Origin: Paracentrotus lividus
Lineage: Eukaryota > Echinodermata > Echinoidea > Camarodonta > Echinidae
DNA: 64,000 nt
Reading direction: 5' to 3'
NCBI GenBank assembly: GCA_940671915.1
Contig: CALNVZ010002100.1
Location: forward strand, 14,911,163-14,975,162
Notes under the pieces: model-generated
Told to the model about the DNA's origin: nothing
Seen by the model: only the letters and a program-made list of their open reading frames with translations
Database searches by the model: none
Shown here: piece by piece, positions 11,201-22,975 of the stretch
Layout: each line of letters begins with the position of its first letter
How positions within the stretch are numbered: position 1 is the first letter of the stretch
Position numbers and translations under genes: made by a program

Positions 11201-12610
11201 GGTTTCTTTAGCCACCATTTAATATGCTAGGGAAAATGTAATTCAGGAAAACATTTTTGTTGGTAATTTCTCCTGCTAAAGATTTATGAAATAAAGGGAA
11301 AGAAATTCATTAGAGTTATATAACGTACATATTTGTTAAAACGGGAACAAAGTGTTACTCCTGATGTTCTTTTGTATTTCTCATTAATTTATTCGCGAGG
11401 GACCAGCATTAAACAAAAACTGGTTTTTAAATTAATTTTTTATGGCGACTCTGCTGACAGCAATGCTGTACCAAAATACAAATGTTTTATCAGTGTAGTA
11501 TTGTTACAGTCTTAGGATCGCAGGCTATTAGTCTACTTACAGATAAATTGGTAGTTTATCTTTAATGTATATAGTCTTTAAATTCTGATTGCCATGATAT
11601 TTATTATAGACCTTGTATGATCTCAAGGTGTCCAATGACTCTAGTGTACCTTCGGTGTTCTGTTAACAGACATATGACTATCCATAAGAATAAACATCCT
11701 TCCGGGTTGGTAGCGACCATCAACCCATTCATATAGCTTCGTACGGGAGTGCTGGCCTGACGTATGCTGGCAGAGGATTTCTATGACGTTTGTGGGCCTG
11801 GAGAGTTTTTGGGTTCGAATGCCTCACGGGAGAGGCTCCGAGCATTGCTGAAGTCCGTCCGCAACCATTTCAGGAACATCATCGGATGAAGACTCATAAT
11901 CGAAGTGCATCTCATGTAGTGCGCGGTTCCTCAAAGGCGAACAGCCCCAGCATGGTATTTTCATCTTGGATGTTGTTTTGTGTCTCATAGTTATTGTAGC
12001 ACAGGACCTTGGAACTGGTACTGGGATGTCGGGTCAGATAGCAACCGTGAAAGAAAGTTGTCATTAGAAACCGATAGAAGGACTCGAGAGCAATAAGTGG
12101 CTTATCAGAGAGCAAGAGTAAGGGACAGGGCATGGTCCTTAGAACGATAGACGATAGGCGATGAACGTAAGAACAGAGGAACTTCTCATGCTATTATGTC
12201 ATAAGAGCCTGTAAATAAAAAGACAAATTATTTGTTGATGCGATAAAAAAAAGATTTCCTTAACAGTAAATTGTTTTTTTTTTAAATACCACTAGTTTTA
12301 GAATGTTGTGATTTTTTCCTGTCAGATATCCCACCCCACCCTCACACAGTCAAAATTTGAGAATTCAGCTTCTTCAATATCAAACTCATTCTATTCTAAT
12401 CAAATATTTCATTGGGCATTTCCCTATCTTGTCCTTAGAGGTAACCCCAAAAAACACAACACAACAACAACAAACAACACAACAACACAAAAAACACAAA
12501 ACACATAATGCACAATACTCATTAATATGTTTTTGTTATATTCTAATCTTTCCTACACATCACCTCACTAATAAATGGCGATCTATTCTTCTACAAAAGG
12601 TGTATCTTAC

Positions 12611-12695
12611 CTGAAACCCGTCAGCCGCATATCTCTGGATTCCCTGCATTTTTCAAGCAGTTCTGGTTGCACGTGAGGAAGACTTGAGGAAAAAT
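12611..12695 (-). CDS. Candidate exon of the guanylate cyclase kinase-homology domain, out of order
   Basis: This is an 85-nt open segment with a strong acceptor (TTTTTATTGCAG) and a GTAAGAT donor on the minus strand. In the frame entered with phase 1 it reads FSSSLPHVQPELLEKC then RESRDMRLTGF and ends in phase 2. The ending resembles the (E)L..MRD(M/V).H.NLTGF(I)GAC stretch of receptor guanylate cyclases with about three residues missing, which would sit directly before the GAC exon. That exon, however, lies at 15.1 kb, on the upstream side in gene sense, so the order is wrong. Options: a misordered assembly piece, a relic copy, or an unrelated exon with chance similarity. Confidence 0.35.
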
Positions 12696-12890
12696 CTGCA
12701 ATAAAAATGACAAATAAAAAGAAAGGTTATTTATATCATCAATGAAGACAAAATCTTAGGTGATGCTCGCCGAAGTTTGTTTAATCAAGCGTTCTGGTTG
12801 CACTGAGGAAATCTGATAAAATGGACAAATAAAAGAAGCAACTTGTATTCCGTTATATCTGAGAACATAATCTTAGGTGTTGCACTTTAA
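12648..12890. repeat. Imperfect tandem duplication over the 12.6-kb candidate exon flank
   Basis: About 12655-12765 (TTCTGGTTGCACGTGAGGAA ... AATCTTAGGTGATGCTCG) recurs at about 12789-12885 as TTCTGGTTGCACTGAGGAAA ... AATCTTAGGTGTTGCAC. The second copy is shorter, with several small deletions, including about ten bases next to the splice acceptor. Same direction, period about 130. The deletion-rich style matches the copy at 41531-47011. Confidence 0.7.
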
Positions 12891-13227
12891 AATGAGACAA
12901 GGGTCTGCTTTCCTTTAATCGTTTGGAAAGGCAACTGATTTTTTGGATGCCTTCCTCTCTTTAGTCTAATCGGATGATGAACAAAGGAGATTCCTTATGT
13001 CTATTCACATATCCTCTCGTTGGACCTGAGGTAGAGGGATGCACCAAATCTGCATTGTTTCCACACAAGAAAATAAAGCAAGTCATTCCTACATGGACTC
13101 TCGTGGACGTTCTTTCTAGGGATGATGATAGAGCTCTGATGATAGATATGAACCTTTTGTGATTGAGCACTGCTCCCGAGAGTCTTAGCTAAACACTGAA
13201 TCATCTCAATAAGTTTTTTTTTGTTTT

Positions 13228-13332
13228 CAGCTCACGTGAAAGGAGCTAAACCAAGCACTTTGAGTGCAGTCCGCTATGCAAGTCGAATTTCAACTCTTGA
13301 AGAGCTAAAAACAGCACTTCAGGTTTAGAGTG
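13228..13332. mobile_element. Terminal fragment of the 49.4-kb element family
   Basis: CAGCTCACGTGAAAGGAGCT ... AGAGCTAAAAACAGCACTTC ... TTTAGAGTG followed by TA is the complement of bases 49416-49560. Only one end is present; no tRNA-like heads. Confidence 0.7.
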
Positions 13333-14819
13333 TAATACTGATTAATCATCTAACTGATCGATATTTGAATGTTATAAATAAGGCAAGTTGTTTGGTCAGA
13401 AATTTGCATAGACAATGCTACCTGTTTAAATAAACAAAAATAAATGAAATATTCAAAGCTTGCATATGTTAGAGTCTCATCAGCCGATATATCATGAAAT
13501 GACAAGTTGAAATATAAATAAATGACATTCAATTCCTCATGCCAAAAGGAAAAATAACTATGACCATTTTTCTCTTTTCCGTTAGTAAATAACAATACTC
13601 TTCTCATGGTTCTGTATATATTTTTTTTTCCGACCATTATCGATGCCAAAGTTTTTTAAGTTAGAGATAAGTGTAACTAGATGAGGATTTTAGCCACGTA
13701 GCTTTGGCATGTAAGGCCATGTAGCGTCTAATGAAGGGTAGATTTAGTATTGGGGAATAGGAAGGACCCATCTTGTTTTCTATACCCATTCACATTTCTC
13801 TGACGATCAAATTGGAACAAGAAGTTTGTCTTTTGCAGTAATGTGACTAAGATGTATTGTTCAGATTTAAAGTTTGCTGTTCTGTCATTAAAATGCATCT
13901 GCAGTTGTTAGGTTCGTCAAATAATCATTATTTAAACACATTTGTTAGTTTTTGCTATTTTATTTTAAAGATAACGTTTTTCCAAATTATATAACATATT
14001 TGAACAGTCGTGTATCATTAGAACGGGAGTCTCTCGCTATATCCGATGGAAATATACGATTTTTGTTTTCTCAAACGTTCGCTTGGGCCAGCCGGGAGAT
14101 AGACAAACAATAATAGTCTAGGTAAACAGTGCTCAAAGCAGTGAGTTCCTTACAATCTAAATCCAAGCATAACTTCATCGATTGTTGTCGTTTGAGGATT
14201 TCTCTATCTCTCCAATTTGATCTATCCATTTGTGCTGTTTATATGTTACTGAAGCCCGGACCGTTGATCATAGAAGTAAGATGAATCGAATTGAGCAATT
14301 AATCTACACTTGGGCAAACTTGACCCAGGTGAGATTAATAGGTATCTGGACGGAAGCAGAAAGAAACGTATGAAAGATTGGCGCGCTTATCATGAATATA
14401 TGAGCAATCGCCGGGATAGATTTTGTCACTTTGTATTTATAGGCGAAATATTAGCAATGACGAAGGCACAATAAAATTCGCCTACGTACGTCTAAGAAGA
14501 GATGTGAAGTTATACTGACACCCCCAAATTAATCCGTTGGATTTCATTGATGCAGACCAATTCGCAAGTTCCATTTGTTTTTGTAGTGATTTTACACCCA
14601 CTATGACCTTGACTTTCAGTTTGGATCCATTAAGGTATTGCATGTCAATGTGGGTGAGGGGGGGGGTGCCGTGATCCAATTTTGTTGGGGCGAATTCGTA
14701 CGTTGCCCCGAAGGACGAACAAGTAGAAAGTAGGTCGAACACACGATGTATCATCTTCCATTCACTTTCTTTTTTTCTTTAAATACATTTCCTTTGATTA
14801 AAATGCAACCGGACTAGAT

Positions 14820-15000
14820 GGGGGGGGGGGGCAGGAGAGTATCTCTACCACTGTACCTTTCCAGCGGCAGATCCAGGATTTAAAATAGAGGGAGAGCAAA
14901 AGCAAATTTGATAACAGAGGGGCGCGAAGGCATATGTTCTGTTGCTCAATGTGTGATTCTCAAAAACGGGGGGGGGCGGATGCCCCTTGCATCCCGCCTA
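14820..15000. repeat. Remnant repeat bounded by G tracts
   Basis: An 11-G tract at 14820, CAGCGGCAGATCCAGGATTT, then a second G tract with CGGATGCCCCTTGCATCCCG. It looks like a degraded interspersed repeat; family unknown. Confidence 0.35.
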
Positions 15001-15050
15001 ACACCACTGTATTACATAGAGTAATACAAAGTGAAGGAGTCAAGGAATAA

Positions 15051-15051
15051 T

Positions 15052-15078
<27 letters not shown>
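15051..15078. repeat. (GA)n microsatellite
   Basis: Lies about 20 bases beyond the donor of the damaged TEYCP exon. Confidence 0.95.
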
Positions 15079-15082
<4 letters not shown>

Positions 15083-15099
15083 ATACAGTAATGACCTAC

Positions 15100-15166
15100 C
15101 TGCAAGCTCTTTGGGCAATATTCCGTCATGATATGATGTGGGCGCATCGATGCATGCTCCGATAAT
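15100..15166 (-). CDS. Guanylate cyclase receptor exon, kinase-homology domain (GAC...TEYCP segment), reading frame damaged
   Basis: The minus strand reads IIGACIDAPTSY in one frame and, after a slip near 15128-15133, MTEYCPKSLQ in another, then a GTAGGT donor (15099-15094) in phase 0. Family members have GACxDxPNICIxTEYCPxGSLQ here, so the piece is unmistakable, but it lacks two bases in the middle and the usual glycine before SLQ. No convincing AG acceptor is seen just upstream; a pyrimidine-rich stretch lies around 15195-15220. The phase-0 end joins exactly to the phase-0 DILEND exon at 3770. Either this is the true exon with consensus deletions, or a decayed copy. The upstream boundary is approximate. 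Confidence 0.65.
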
Positions 15167-18100
15167 TGATCACGTGATCATGTTGAGGTCACGAACCGTA
15201 GGGCGGAAGGAAGAGATATACTCAGAGATATATTACAATATGAGATCATTGTATCCCTGTGTAGAACAAGATGACACGAATAAAATATCTATTGAAGTTG
15301 AGCCAGAAGGGTATACAGTCAGCAAAATTCCTAAAGGATTTAACGCCATTTTTGATCTCAGGGAAATGTAAAAAATCCTGACAATAATTGATGATGAATC
15401 TTGGCTAGTAGGATATCTTGTTGCTTCCTTTCCACAACAATTCTAGAAGGGACCCTTTAAAGGATTGAGTAACTTTCAAACAGAGCAATTAGATCAAGAT
15501 TAATAAATTATATTGTTCCTACAGTAAAAACAAACTACTGAAGTTTCAGATCAAATGAAATCATTAACTACCTTAAAAAAGTGTAACAAACAATGCCAAG
15601 CAAACAGTCAAATACCAGTACCCTCTGCTGATAGCCAACCAGGCCGCAGAGACGGGGGACTTTACAACAGGAAATGGAGTGTGTGGAAAAGCACATGGTT
15701 TTATAAACCATCCCGGTGTGGTTTATAAATGTTGAGTATGAAATCATTGATATCTCGAAGGTAAGCAAGCAATTAGCTTGAAATTTTGAAGAGATACCAA
15801 GACTGACCTAAGTGTTTATTTATGTTGGCAATAAGCTAATCGAATAATGTGATTTGAATATCATTCAAGTTACTGCATCCCTTTAATATAAATGTTGATA
15901 ACAGGCTATGGCGATTCGGTATGATTGTTTGAAAAGAAGGTATCTCATCTCAAAATTAATACGCACAGCTAAAATTGGATTATAATGAGCAAGTGATTAA
16001 ACAATTTAATAGTTTTGTCATATTTTTAAATCACACTTCTTTCACTGTCAAACAGTCAAATTGAATAAGATATTTCTCAGTTAACCACATTCGTCGGGCG
16101 TACTTAACTTCGATAATTAATTTCGTTACTTCAATTTTACCAACAAAAGTCAAAATATAGAGGCAAAATCTATTAAGGGAATTAAAGGACAATGACCCCT
16201 ACCCCTCCAATCTTTGGCTTCTTTTTATGGTAGTGACAGTATTCCATTGAGCTCAGAACGAGGGGTCACCCAGAAATACTGGTGAGAAATCTTCTAATTT
16301 GTTCGGGATACTGGAGACACAGAAATGCGCCTTCGGTTACCCCAAGTCATTATCGATTGAAGGTCTTCTTCGAAAGCAGAGCGCTTGTCTGCACCGTTTA
16401 GATGAATGCTGGCCAACCAAGTGAGTTAATGAAACCACGAGATAGTATCTTGGAGTAAAATCAGGTAAAAGCCTGGAGAAACTAATTTCAAGCACATGTC
16501 CCTTGTTTTGTTTGTATGCCATTTAGGAGTCACAAGGTTAAACTAATTTCGCCAATAATGATTGAGATTGACCAGGCGAAGTAATGAAGTTATAAGCAAA
16601 CAGTCAATGAATATTTCGGAATGAATGGGCAGCCAAAAATAAACAAAACAACCTTTTTTTACTCCTTTTTTTTTACCACCAGCATCTACTACATGTCACA
16701 TACATTAAGCTCTCTTTATACCACCATGGTGATCACCATGTGGACATTTTTTTTTCAATACTTCCTCGGCTAAATGAAGCCTATTCACCATCATATGAAG
16801 TAGAAAAAAATATTGTGTTACTTTGTGGCGTGCAGCAACCACAAATCAAGCGCAATGTTGGACCCCACGCTTCCAATTTGAACCGACGCTGAATCCAGAA
16901 GATCATTATCTGTCACTGGTGTTTGGCATGTTAAACCACACCGTAAATCTCACCCAACTAAAGACGTAGGCGGAGTGAGACAGGCCATAGACAGGGGAGC
17001 AGAAACTCTTTCTTATTTTCAGTGAGACGAGTAAAATTGAATGGTTCATCAAAAATCTGGCGAGACCTTTATGCATTGTTGGTCATGCTAGTGGTCAGTG
17101 AGAAACATCTCACCGACAAGTAATATCTCGCATAATGTCATAAAAAGCATCGCTTAGTTATTTTATTAAAGATGAGAAAATTTGATAAAAATGTATTATA
17201 TTTTGGAATCTCATAGACATGGACAGTCTGAAGAGTAACCTCGGAGCTTGTGACTACGATCTGTGATCTTAAATATCTTGTTGAAAATACATTGTCTGCA
17301 TGGTACTCGGGCGATTTTTTTTTTCTTATGCGTCTAGCTATATGAGTATGTGCTTACCTACATATAATGCAAATATAAATAACGTTGATTTATAAGAATT
17401 TCTCTTCAATAAATCAACATGTGCGATAAAATTGATCCATTATAAGTTTAGAATATACAGTTTATTTGCACGATACAACATACATTCCTAAAATATTAAT
17501 TGCTACATTACACAAGTAGCGATCGCTCTTTTCAGAGCAGGTGGTTCATCCTTTGTGAAGTGTGTGGTGCATGCAACTATGAAATTCATTTTTACATCTT
17601 TTAAACATGAACATGACAAAATAATAGCTTGTAATAATTTCTAATTCTAAATATAGAGGATAGGGGTAAATGACCTATAATCCTTTGGTAATTATTGATC
17701 CGTAATTATCCATCTCGGCCTATTATTTCCGACATGGTTATCTTTTTCCCCCATTTTTTCCCTCAAAAACCTGATTTCGCCTAAAATTTCACCAAATGAT
17801 CGTTTCTCTGACTTTTAGGTTTTCTCACCCTCCATAAACATGATGGCTGGATTGATTTTTTCCTTTTTTTAAATGTCAGGGTCGGGTTTGTACTTTCAGT
17901 TCTTTTTTTACCCTCCCAGTAAAAGTGGCGATTCACCATTACTCTCTTGCGAGACGATTGAACAGAGAAAGCTTGTCAAATCCAACTTGAATTTTATGGT
18001 GGATGCACCCAGACAAGTGGGCTGTGCATCATTCCATGAAAGACCAGTGTCTGTTTTGACAAGATTTAATGGGGCCCCCAGGGGGCAGAACTCTTTTTAG

Positions 18101-21100
18101 GTGCCCAGGGAAACAGAGCGTAGTGCGATTATCGTTACTTCGTTACAATTTAAAAACACTGTACGACTTATTTTGTATGCTCTATTGGCGCGTTTTGGAT
18201 GCTCATTCCAATGTTTAACTTCAGTCACACTCTAAACCCAGTGGTCGCTTCACACACGTAATATTAAGTATTTTGGCCCTGTCAGTTTTTTTTTCTTCAA
18301 ATAGTAATTTTATTACTTTAGTAATTTGTTCGGTATGATAGGATTAGCAGAACCAACATCAGTTTACAAATACACAATATTTTTCTCTATTACATATACT
18401 GTACTAAATGTCTATGTTCAATCTGAAGATGTATCTCTTTAATAAAATTATGTAGCATATGATTAAATTAATCATTTTGTTCCTTTTTTTTTAAAAGGTA
18501 CCGTCACTTCCATCTTAGTTATGTTTTTGTTAATTTACCAAATCATTCACTCTTTTGTATTATTCCTTCTTTTTTCGCCTATGTGCGCATACAGCATTAA
18601 TGAACCTAAGTCCTGAACCTTGTTCAGTGAATGCTCTGATTCTGAACGTCGTTCGACACTGGTGATTCGAAATCAAGAACCGAATCGAGAGCATGACGAT
18701 CTGGCATGAATAATTCTACAATTCGCCATAAGAATTACGAAGAAAGGAACAAGAAACGGTCGGTTCTTTCCTGATCTGTCGCTTTAGTCCGACAGCATTC
18801 ATTGATTTGAGGGTGTCACGTGATGGTCATGACAAATGTTGAATCCAACAATGCAGAAATGTAACATGGTCTCAGGATTATGTAGACGGGAATCGAAATC
18901 TGTCATGGTTTTGGACAGAAATATATTTTTTTAATAACCTTGAGAGAAGCCATAACAGTTTGCCAATCCACGAGGAATACGAAATGACTACTGACCCAAA
19001 GCAATTTCGCATCTTTTCTTTCTTTGTTAAAAAAGCTTTTGTAGCGTGAAGATTTATTATTAAATAAAGTGATGGGCGGAAAAGCAAAACTACCAGCTTT
19101 TAACGCACTGAGTGATCGAATTTGGGATGCGGGATCAAAAGTTGGGGCGACCCCTATCAAGAATATAGTTCGACAAATACACTCATCCTTCACATCAGTC
19201 GGTTCAAATTACTTATTAGACTACCTTCAGCGACGAACGGCATGGTTGAGGAAAACAGTCACGATGAGAGCATTTGGGTAGGGGCATTAAGAAGGTCAGG
19301 ATGCCGCAGACTTGCTCTTTTTGCCTGTCCGTCTTTTGTTGGTTGGGTGGTTATTGTCTGATTGTTTCTCTATTTATTTCATTCTCACTACGATCCATCA
19401 TCTTGATGCCACAGGTACAAAATCGATACTGACGCCAATTTCTTTACTGCTATGGCTCCATAGTTTTTCCAATGTTTCACGTAGCTCGGAGTCAATAAAT
19501 TGCATGCATGCACTGCTGCGGGTCCCTTGGGAATGTCATGGAGGAAGGGCTTCAGACCATTTTTCTCTCAAATTAACGAAGAGCACATTTTGTTATTTTT
19601 AATCATACAATAAAGAGCGACGGCATGCATATAGATCACTTCTTAAAAGGTTGGATGACGGGTCGTAACATTTACGCATACATCGTAATGTTGAATATAG
19701 AAATATGAAAGTGTTTTTTGAATGGTGTGGCTACTCACGTGTGTTTAGATTTCCATTAGTACATTCCGGTTAGCTGACCGTTGGCGATTCACTTGTTGAT
19801 TGCAATCGTTACCTTGGGAGATTCCAAACATAGAAAACGAACAACTAAAAAGAAATAAAAAGGAGAAGACAAAAATATTAGACAAGTTGAGGCGATATGG
19901 TCACAAGAACTAGGGAGAAAAAAACGACGAGAGGAAAATTGAAATAAAAAGGAAAAACAAAAAAATAGACAAAACGAAAAAAAAAAGGAAGAAAAACCAA
20001 AGGCGACCATTAATCTTCATTATGAAAAACAGGGAGAAATTTGGTTGGTCTCGGGAGAAGTCAGGGTGACCCATTATTATTGGTTTTGCTCACAGATATA
20101 TGGTAGGCGACGAATGACGTATGAGGATCTTTGAAAGCAAAGGACTTACGGATCGAACAATAAAGAACTAACAGTTCTTTTGAATGTATACTGCATATTT
20201 AGTTAAAAATCGTGACATATGACAAATAAAACTAACAATTAAATATAATTATTATAAAATCACAGGTTAATCAGAAGTGTGTTATTTCTATATGATTGAT
20301 AAGGAAAATATCAAACACCCATTATCAAGAGCTAGGATAAAAAGGATAGAGGAATTTAAAAGCAACTTTTTAATACAAATTAATATCTATACATTTTAAT
20401 AGTAAATTTCTATATGTTTTTTTGCTCGCAGTATGTCAAATTCGGTCATAAAATTCCCATGTTAAGCACACGGCCAATTAAAATTGCATTTGAATAAAAG
20501 AAATATACCCCAACCTTCTCCAACAAATTTAATGCCGAATATGACGACCCTTCTTGTAAAATAAAAACGATTGGCACGAATGAAATATTTTAGCAAAGTA
20601 TATTTAGCATCATTTTTTTTTTTTTCTGAAGCGCTTTGTTTTATTTACCTCGTTTCCAATTATTTAATTAAATTGATAGTTTAGGTTCATAAGATTTGTG
20701 AATTAATTCAAGTGAAAAAGTGAAAAAGAGGACATTTGTATTTTCATCAATATAAAATCCTAAGCGAGTGATTGTGAACCTAATATGATATAATTTAAAG
20801 CTATTATATGTGTTGACCGATTTGCACATTTTCTGTAAACATCGTTTAAAACATATGCCCGTTTCACAGTCATTCGCCATTAAAATTGAATTCCAGTATA
20901 ATAAATTAAATTAGAGCAGCTTATAGGCATCTCTTATGTTGTTATATGAAGCTTAAAATTGTTCTAGTAATCCAATTCCTTTCCTCACTTTACCATTTGT
21001 AACGTTGTGCTCATTTAATGTTTGGCATTTGTAAATTTACCTCTACAGGCTCCAATACATGCTATTTTCTTGCAAATGCATTTTATTATAGACAAGAACC

Positions 21101-21772
21101 GACCGTTTATAGCATAAGCATTGGGGAGGATGGAATTATTAGTCGGGGCAACTTATGATAATGTCAAAGACTTTTTTTAAGGGTGGCATGCAGACGGGAC
21201 AAAAAACATATTGAAGGTAAAGATTTTTACTTCTTTGATGGAAAGAGTGAGGATGCAAATGCACAAAATTGTACATCTCTTTTTCATTGTTTTAACATAA
21301 ATTGACAAGCACATGTACAGAAATCGAACATTTTGACACATTAATCTAAACTAGTTACTGAATTGTGGTGCTACGTATAATAGCTATTACTGTAGCATTA
21401 AAGGGAGGTTGACCATTGGTGTGTTAACGCTACTAACATCGCACGTTGGGTCGTGTATCATGTCTCGAATGCTTTGTTCTTCTTGCTGAAGAAGTGCTAT
21501 ATCATTATTCTAATAGAGATCCTGCATGGCTTACGCATGTACGCTTAAATATCATCACAACTAGATTGAGTCATATAAATACAGCTCATCAAGTTCATGC
21601 GTTTTATTGGGGATGAGGAAGGACCAGCTTTGGAGCGAAACATAAATATATGTCAAATGTAATAAAACTTTGCGACTTACAATACATCAGCGTGAGCAGC
21701 TACTTCCTTGGCATGTATAAACACTATTGAAATCTATAAAAGATTGCTTCGCTCTAAATATTCAATGCAATT

Positions 21773-21872
21773 NNNNNNNNNNNNNNNNNNNNNNNNNNNN
21801 NNNNNNNNNNNNNNNNNNNNNNNNNNNNNNNNNNNNNNNNNNNNNNNNNNNNNNNNNNNNNNNNNNNNNNNN
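21773..21872. other. Assembly gap, 100 N
   Basis: A run of 100 N directly before a pure (GA)n tract; the size is probably nominal. Confidence 0.99.

Positions 21873-21917
<45 letters not shown>
21873..21917. repeat. (GA)n microsatellite at gap edge
   Basis: A pure repeat starting at the last N, so its true length is unknown. Confidence 0.95.
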
Positions 21918-21919
<2 letters not shown>

Positions 21920-22212
21920 GGGGGAGAAACACAAATAATCGTTAGAATAATTAGCAAATTGACCCCTATAAAGTGGAGTGGTGTTTCAATGGTAGTTGAC
22001 ATTAACGGAATAGGATTAGGTTCTTTTCGAAAACTCGGCTAGCTGGGTGAGGAAACAAATGGTCAAACAAAGGCCGTTGTAAGAAAGCACTCCAGTCTAT
22101 TGTCACGATTGTAGATGATATAGATCAATTTACACTTCATGTGCAAGAAAATCTACCTAAACTTTAAAAGAACGATTAATTCATATGGGTATAAAGACAT
22201 TTTCTACATTTT

Positions 22213-22975
22213 GAAATTGAAATAATATCCTTTTACCCTAAACAGAGCACATACAATGAAGCAAAAAATAGAGAAAAAACTAAATTTTACACAAATAGAT
22301 TTAATGAGATTATAAATATCCTGAACGTTCTGAATATCCTGAATTTTTCCATTAATCCTATTCTCAGTTCGACTGCACATTCGTTCACACTTATTTTCCG
22401 TCAAATTTTCTTTTACATTTCAAACAAACCAATTTACCCTCACGAAATACACCCAAACAACAAAACAAGATATCCTCTAAAACAAAACTACAGAAAACAA
22501 CGTTTTACACAAGTTTGTATAATTCTGAATATTCTGAACGTGTTGTGCCAATAAGTTATTTATTCGGATCAGGTATAACGCTATATTTCCATTCAACTTA
22601 TTTCCAGTTTTACTTTACATTCGTTAATTCTTATTTTCTGTAATCTATCTTATTTCTTCCCCGTCAGATTGTCACTTTCAGTTGAAATAATTCCCTTTTA
22701 CCCGAAAGAAACACATCCAAACACCAGAACAAGATTTCTATAGAACAAAAGCAAGAGAAAACATGAGTTTACACAAAGAGGTTAAATATTGTTATGGATA
22801 TCCTGAACGTGATAGGCAAATACACTGTCTCTACGATACGGAATATGACAATAATACGCTCATTTTCCATTCGCATAATTTGCCCTTTCACTTCACTATC
22901 ATTTCTCTTACCTGTCAATGCTTCTCATTCCCTTCCCGTCGTTTTGTCACCAATATGACTTGCTTTTAATATGAA
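22213..22975. repeat. Three degenerate tandem units of about 210-290 bp
   Basis: Units begin near 22213, 22425 and 22688 and share CCTTTTACCC, ACACATCCAAAC, TTTACACAAA, ATCCTGAACGT and CATTCG in the same order. Strongly diverged. Confidence 0.6.

Larger units (their letters stand above)
3771..15099 (-). other. Large intron between the TEYCP and DILEND exons
   Basis: Contains GA microsatellites (5299-5428, 5859-5905), a 25-bp tandem duplication (5490-5539), TTAA-rich GGTTAAAA clusters (9320-9500, 10545-10770), the dual tRNA-like element copy (10794-11200), the out-of-order exon candidate (12611-12695), an element end (13228-13332) and a G-tract repeat (14820-15000). About 3800-5290, 5940-9300 and 13340-14800 show no feature I can name. 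Confidence 0.6.

Noticed and set aside
18921..18990. Minus-strand text DWQTVMASLKVIKK as the missing first kinase-homology exon
   Set aside because: It resembles the VA.K...K stretch and lies in the right interval, but it has one residue too many, no good donor, and flanking residues do not match. Kept only as something to test.
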